Position numbers and translations under genes: made by a program. 64,000 nt of DNA, from contig NZ_SHKK01000001.1 of NCBI RefSeq assembly GCF_004217135.1, positions 6,262,001 through 6,326,000 of the forward strand, given 5' to 3'. The DNA is from Micromonospora violae. Lineage in GTDB: Bacteria > Actinomycetota > Actinomycetes > Mycobacteriales > Micromonosporaceae. The notes below the pieces were generated by a model. The model was given only the letters and a program-made list of their open reading frames with translations. It ran no database searches and was not told the DNA's origin. Of this stretch, positions 60,480 to 64,000 are shown piece by piece; position 1 is the first letter of the stretch, and the number at the start of each line of letters is the position of its first letter.

Positions 60480-61528
60480 CCGCGACCACCGGTCTGTCCA
60501 GCCGGCCCGGCAGCGGCCGCCGACATCCGACGCCCCGGCCCAGCTTCGCGCACCTGAGCCGGATGAGTGACGACACCGGGCTGTTCGAGCACGCCCGGCA
60601 CGCCATCGTCCGGCGCGAGCACGGCTACTGCACCGACGACGTCGCCCGCGGCCTGGTCGTCACCAGCCGCGAGCCAGAGCCCACCGAGGAGGTGCTCCGG
60701 CTCGCCGAGCGCTACCTCGCCTTCCTGACCCACGCCCAGGACGTCGGCGGCGCCTTCCGCAACCGCCTCGGTCACGACCGGCGATGGACCGACGAGCCCA
60801 GGCTCGGCGACTGGTGGGGACGGGCACTGTGGGGGCTGGGCACCGCCGCGGCCCGTAGCCCCGCGCCCTGGATCAGGGAGGAGGCGCTGGTCGCCTTCAG
60901 TCGGGGCGCCACCCGACGCGCCCCGACCCCGCACGCGATGGCCTTCGCCGGGCTCGGCGCGGTCGAGGTGCTGCGTCGCCACCCGGCCCACGCCGCCGCG
61001 GCCGCACTGCTGGCGGACGCGGCCAACACGATCGGCGCCCCCGGAGCCGACCCGGTCTGGCCCTGGCCACAGCCACGGCTGACCTATGCCAACGCCGCCC
61101 TCGCGGAGGTCGTCATCGCCGCCAGCCAACTGCGCCACGACGGCCCGTCCCTCGACGACGGCCTGCGGATGCTGACCTGGCTGCGCGACGTCCAACTGCG
61201 CGACGGGCACCTGGCGGTCGTACCCGCCGGCGGTTGGGAACGCGGTGCGCCGCGGCGGAGCCACGACCAGCAGCCGATCGAGGTCGCCGCGTTCGCCGAC
61301 GCCTGCGCCACGGCCGCCGACGTCACCGGCGACCCCGGCTGGGAGGTCGGGGTGCGGCAGGCGGTGGGGTGGTTCCTGGGTGCGAACGACGTCGGCACGC
61401 GGATGTGGGATCCGGCGACCGGCGGCGGCTACGACGGGCTGACCGCGCACGGACCCAACCTCAACCAGGGCGCCGAATCCACCCTCGCCGTGCTCTCCAC
61501 CCTCCAGCACGCCCGGCGGTGGTCGTGA
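60476..61528 (+). CDS. Alpha/alpha-barrel glycoside-active protein of the cassette
   Basis: A 350-residue, mostly helical protein with Trp/Gly-rich repeats (WGRALWGLGTAAARS, HAMAFAGLGAVEVL, WPWPQPRLTYANAALAEVVIAAS, GWERGAPRRSHDQQPIEVAAFADAC, WFLGANDVGTRMWDPATGGGYDGL). These resemble six-hairpin (alpha/alpha)6 glycosidase or epimerase barrels. It regularly accompanies GT4/GH130 gene sets in bacteria and is often labelled glycosyltransferase only by association. It is coupled by GTGA overlaps on both sides. Catalytic residues are not identifiable; hydrolase or glycan-processing function is an inference. Confidence 0.75.
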   Translation: MTATTGLSSRPGSGRRHPTPRPSFAHLSRMSDDTGLFEHARHAIVRREHGYCTDDVARGLVVTSREPEPTEEVLRLAERYLAFLTHAQDVGGAFRNRLGHDRRWTDEPRLGDWWGRALWGLGTAAARSPAPWIREEALVAFSRGATRRAPTPHAMAFAGLGAVEVLRRHPAHAAAAALLADAANTIGAPGADPVWPWPQPRLTYANAALAEVVIAASQLRHDGPSLDDGLRMLTWLRDVQLRDGHLAVVPAGGWERGAPRRSHDQQPIEVAAFADACATAADVTGDPGWEVGVRQAVGWFLGANDVGTRMWDPATGGGYDGLTAHGPNLNQGAESTLAVLSTLQHARRWS

Positions 61529-63021
61529 CCGGGACCCTGGCCGTCCGGCACGGCGTGACCCTCGCCCCGGAGCCACGCCGGGTCGTCGTCAAACTCTTCG
61601 TCCCGGGCGAGGACGCCGCCCTGGTACGCAGCCGCGCGGCGGCGCTCATCACCCGCGTCGCGCACCTCGACGACGAGGAGACCGGCCGGCTGCTGCGGGA
61701 CACCTTCGACCGCTTCGGCACCCGGCACCGCGACCTGGACGGCACCTTCCACCATCACTACGACCTCGTCCGGCACCGCATCGCCCGGGCCCGCGACCTA
61801 CCTTCCACCACCCGGCTCCTGATCGGCGCCTACTTCAGCCACGAGTACGCGGTCGAGGCCGCCGCGCTGTGCAACCCGTCGATGGTGATCCACCCGGACC
61901 AGGGCGGTCTGGACGCCGGACAACTGCGGGTGGCGATCAGTCTGCGCCAGATCGGTGAGGGGCACCTGTCGTCCATCGGGTTCGCCTCCGCGGTCCTCGG
62001 GCCCGGGCACCGGCTCACCGTCGCCGACCGGTCCGGCCCGCCGGTCATCGGGCAGCGGATTGCCGTGCGGCATCGCCGGGACCTCCTCGCCGCCGGCCTG
62101 TCCGAGGTGGACTGCGACAACGAGATCACCGCCACCGTGCTGGACGCCCTGCCCGAGCGGTACGACGAGGCCACCTTCGCGCGGGTGCTCGGTGAGCTGC
62201 CACCGGACCTGCTCTCCCGCAGCACCGGGCCGGACACCCTCGAACACGTACGCCGCACCAACGCCGCCAGTTACGCCACGACCTTCCCCACCGACACCGC
62301 CCTGCACCAACGGGTGCTCTGGCCGGCCGTTCCGGCGGAGAGCAACGGCATGGAGGACGCTCGGTTCGTCAGGTTCACCGACGAGTCCGGACCCGTCTAC
62401 CGGGCCACCTACACCGCCTACGACGGACGGCGCATCGCCACCCGCGCGCTGGCCAGCAGCGACCTGCGCCGCTTCGAGAGCACCCCGATGCGCGGGCCGG
62501 GCGTCCGCAACAAGGGCGTCGCGCTCTTCCCCCGTACCGTCGGCGGCCGGCACCTCGCCCTGTGTCGTGCCGACGGCGAGACCATCGGCCTCACCCGCCT
62601 GGACGGTGCGAACAGGTGGCAGGAACCGGTGCCGCTGCACGCCCCGCAGGACAGTTGGGAACTGGTCCAGGTCGGCAACTGCGGATCCCCCATCGAAACC
62701 GACGCCGGCTGGCTCGTACTCACCCACGGCGTCGGACCGATGCGCCGGTACGCCATCGGCGCGCTCCTGCTCGACCTGCACCGACCGGAACGGGTCCTCG
62801 CCCGGCTGCCCGGCGCGCTCCTGTCACCCGACGAGGCCGACCGGGACGGATACGTACCCAACGTCGTCTACTCCTGCGGCGGGCTCATCCACGCCGGCGA
62901 GCTGTGGTTGCCGTACGGGGCCAGCGACGCTCGGGTCGGTTTCGCCACCGTGGCGGTGGCCGCGCTCCTCGATGCGATGGCACGATCGCCGCACCGCCCT
63001 GCCGCGCCGGCGGCGGAGTAG
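61525..63021 (+). CDS. GH130-like glycoside phosphorylase or hydrolase
   Basis: A 498-residue protein. After a helical N-terminal region of about 180 residues comes a five-bladed-propeller pattern like GH130: ESNGMEDARFVRFTDESG (the G-x-EDxR segment carrying the catalytic Asp), YTAYDGRRIATRALASSDLRRF, RNKGVALFPRTVGGRHLAL, SWELVQVGNCGSPIETDAGWLVLTHGVGPMRRYAIGALLLD and VYSCGGLIHAGELWLPYGASD. GH130 enzymes phosphorolyse or hydrolyse beta-mannosides. The long N-terminal domain is typical of the subfamily found beside paired glycosyltransferases. It ends the coupled cassette. Confidence 0.87.
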   Translation: MTGTLAVRHGVTLAPEPRRVVVKLFVPGEDAALVRSRAAALITRVAHLDDEETGRLLRDTFDRFGTRHRDLDGTFHHHYDLVRHRIARARDLPSTTRLLIGAYFSHEYAVEAAALCNPSMVIHPDQGGLDAGQLRVAISLRQIGEGHLSSIGFASAVLGPGHRLTVADRSGPPVIGQRIAVRHRRDLLAAGLSEVDCDNEITATVLDALPERYDEATFARVLGELPPDLLSRSTGPDTLEHVRRTNAASYATTFPTDTALHQRVLWPAVPAESNGMEDARFVRFTDESGPVYRATYTAYDGRRIATRALASSDLRRFESTPMRGPGVRNKGVALFPRTVGGRHLALCRADGETIGLTRLDGANRWQEPVPLHAPQDSWELVQVGNCGSPIETDAGWLVLTHGVGPMRRYAIGALLLDLHRPERVLARLPGALLSPDEADRDGYVPNVVYSCGGLIHAGELWLPYGASDARVGFATVAVAALLDAMARSPHRPAAPAAE

Positions 63022-63022
63022 G

Positions 63023-63041
63023 CTGGGGGCATTCGCCCCAG
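63023..63041. terminator. Short hairpin terminator
   Basis: CTGGGG (63023-63028) pairs with CCCCAG (63036-63041) around a 7-base loop directly after the GH130-like gene stop. Confidence 0.6.
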
Positions 63042-63079
63042 ACCCCGGCGACGCGCTGCGCGTCATGCCGGGAGGATCC

Positions 63080-64000
63080 ATGAGCACCATCGACCAGACC
63101 GTCGGAGCGGCGCCGCCGGGGTCGCGGCGCCGTCGCGGCAGCGACTACGCCGAACTGTTGAGCCGGGTGCGCCAGGCGGGCCTGCTGGAGCGGCGCCCGA
63201 CCTACTACCTGGTCATGATCGCCGTCAACGCCGCGTTGGTCACCGCGGGCTGGACGATCTTCGTCCTGGTGGGGGACTCGTGGTGGCAACTGGTCACCGC
63301 GGCGTACCTCGCCGTGGTCTTCACCCAGAGCGGTTTCCTCGGCCACGACGCCGGCCACCGGCAGATCTTCCGGTCCCGACGCGCCAACCACCTGGTCGGG
63401 CTGGTGTACGGCAACCTAGCCATCGGGCTCGCTTTCGGCTGGTGGGTCGACAAGCACCACCGCCATCACGCCCACCCCAACACCGAGGGCCACGACCCCG
63501 ACATCGCGGGCGAAGCTCTCGCGTTCACCGGGGCGCAGGCCGACCGGCGGCGCGGCGCGGGACGGCTGCTCGCCCGCCACCAGCGGCTCCTGTTCTTTCC
63601 GATGCTGCTGCTCGAAGGCGTGGCCCTGCACGTGGCCAGCGTCCGAGCGCTGTCCCGGTCCACCTATCGGGAGCGCGGCCGGGAGGCGCTGCTGCTCGGG
63701 CTGCACACCGCCGCATACCTCACCGCGGTCTTCGTGGTGCTGTCCCCGCTGCGCGCGGTGGCCTTCGTCATCGTGCAGCAGGGCCTGTTCGGGCTGTACC
63801 TGGGCTGCGCCTTCGCCCCCAACCACAAGGGCATGCCGATCCTCTGCGCGGACGAGGAGGTGGACTTCCTCCGCCGCCAGGTCCTCACCTCCCGCAACGT
63901 ACGCGGCAACCGGCTGGTCGACTTCCTGCTCGGCGGCCTGAACCACCAGATCGAACACCACCTGTTTCCCAGCATGCCCCGCGCCGCACTGCGCCACGCC
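63080..64000 (+). CDS. Membrane fatty acid desaturase (3' end outside window)
   Basis: The frame is open from ATG 63080 (GGAGG upstream) to the window edge, giving 307 residues. The three His boxes of membrane di-iron desaturases are present: HDAGH, HHRHHAH and NHQIEHH, with hydrophobic helices between them. The QIEHH form marks acyl-lipid front-end/DesA3-like desaturases that act on membrane lipids with a cytochrome b5 or ferredoxin reductase partner. At least the last 30-50 residues are missing from view. It is separated from the glycan cassette by a hairpin and is probably its own unit. Confidence 0.93.
   Translation, partial: MSTIDQTVGAAPPGSRRRRGSDYAELLSRVRQAGLLERRPTYYLVMIAVNAALVTAGWTIFVLVGDSWWQLVTAAYLAVVFTQSGFLGHDAGHRQIFRSRRANHLVGLVYGNLAIGLAFGWWVDKHHRHHAHPNTEGHDPDIAGEALAFTGAQADRRRGAGRLLARHQRLLFFPMLLLEGVALHVASVRALSRSTYRERGREALLLGLHTAAYLTAVFVVLSPLRAVAFVIVQQGLFGLYLGCAFAPNHKGMPILCADEEVDFLRRQVLTSRNVRGNRLVDFLLGGLNHQIEHHLFPSMPRAALRHA

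Overview
The window is very GC-rich actinobacterial DNA with dense, mostly overlapping genes (ATGA, GTGA and TTGA junctions). Gene content and style fit the Micromonosporaceae, most likely Micromonospora: CBM2-tailed secreted hydrolases, GAF-ANTAR proteins, a SigF-like factor, type II PKS genes and a GGGCCCCTT-type intergenic repeat. No rRNA, tRNA, complete insertion sequence or CRISPR array was seen.

Region 1 (1-3353) begins inside a gene fusing an ECF sigma factor, a zinc-finger-like segment, one membrane helix and a GH128-like glycosidase. A DUF305 protein and a small membrane protein follow. Region 2 (3442-11590) is an iron-regulated NRPS-independent siderophore locus. A 19-bp iron box separates a GNAT acyltransferase from six overlapping genes: siderophore-interacting reductase, MFS, ATP-grasp ligase, two IucA/IucC synthetases and a PLP decarboxylase. 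The core five match the vibrioferrin pvsABCDE set in kind. A CBM2-tailed esterase behind a 14-bp palindrome follows.

Region 3 (13238-46500) is a large aromatic polyketide locus. A SARP activator precedes an operon for KS, CLF, O-methyltransferase, ABM oxygenase, FAD oxygenase, TcmI-type cyclase, second O-methyltransferase, cupin cyclase, ACP, aromatase/cyclase, a complete acetyl-CoA carboxylase and a Tat-exported heme peroxidase. Around it lie two multicopper oxidases, a ScyD/ScyE-like protein, a class III aminotransferase, a third O-methyltransferase, a PadR/MFS pair, two-component genes and a SAM-regeneration set (metK, ahcY, PfkB kinase). No ketoreductase is present, so the chain should be unreduced, as in tetracenomycin or WhiE spore pigment.

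The main discovery is a set of 11-bp-phased heptamers (TCGAnnn, often with TCCAnnn in the middle), each ending 8 bp upstream of a -10-like hexamer. They precede the KS operon, metK, ahcY, the ScyD gene, the aminotransferase, an O-methyltransferase and, with two heptamers, a laccase. This is the architecture of SARP operators. It ties scattered genes on both strands into one predicted regulon that makes an aromatic polyketide, supplies its malonyl-CoA and SAM, and may oxidise it outside the cell, possibly to a dark pigment.

Region 4 (46583-50000) holds an ABM-globin fusion divergent from an HxlR regulator with a perfect 22-bp palindrome between them, then a GH6-CBM2 cellulase with a CelR/CebR-type operator. 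Region 5 (50025-55032) holds an LPXTG-anchored DUF3494 protein with six near-identical repeats, a slipin-like remnant, and DUF5994 and LapA proteins. Region 6 (55487-64000) holds two GAF-ANTAR proteins, a SigF-like factor whose region 4 is replaced by a membrane-helix tail, and a coupled cassette of two glycosyltransferases, an alpha/alpha-barrel protein and a GH130-like enzyme. The window ends inside a fatty acid desaturase.
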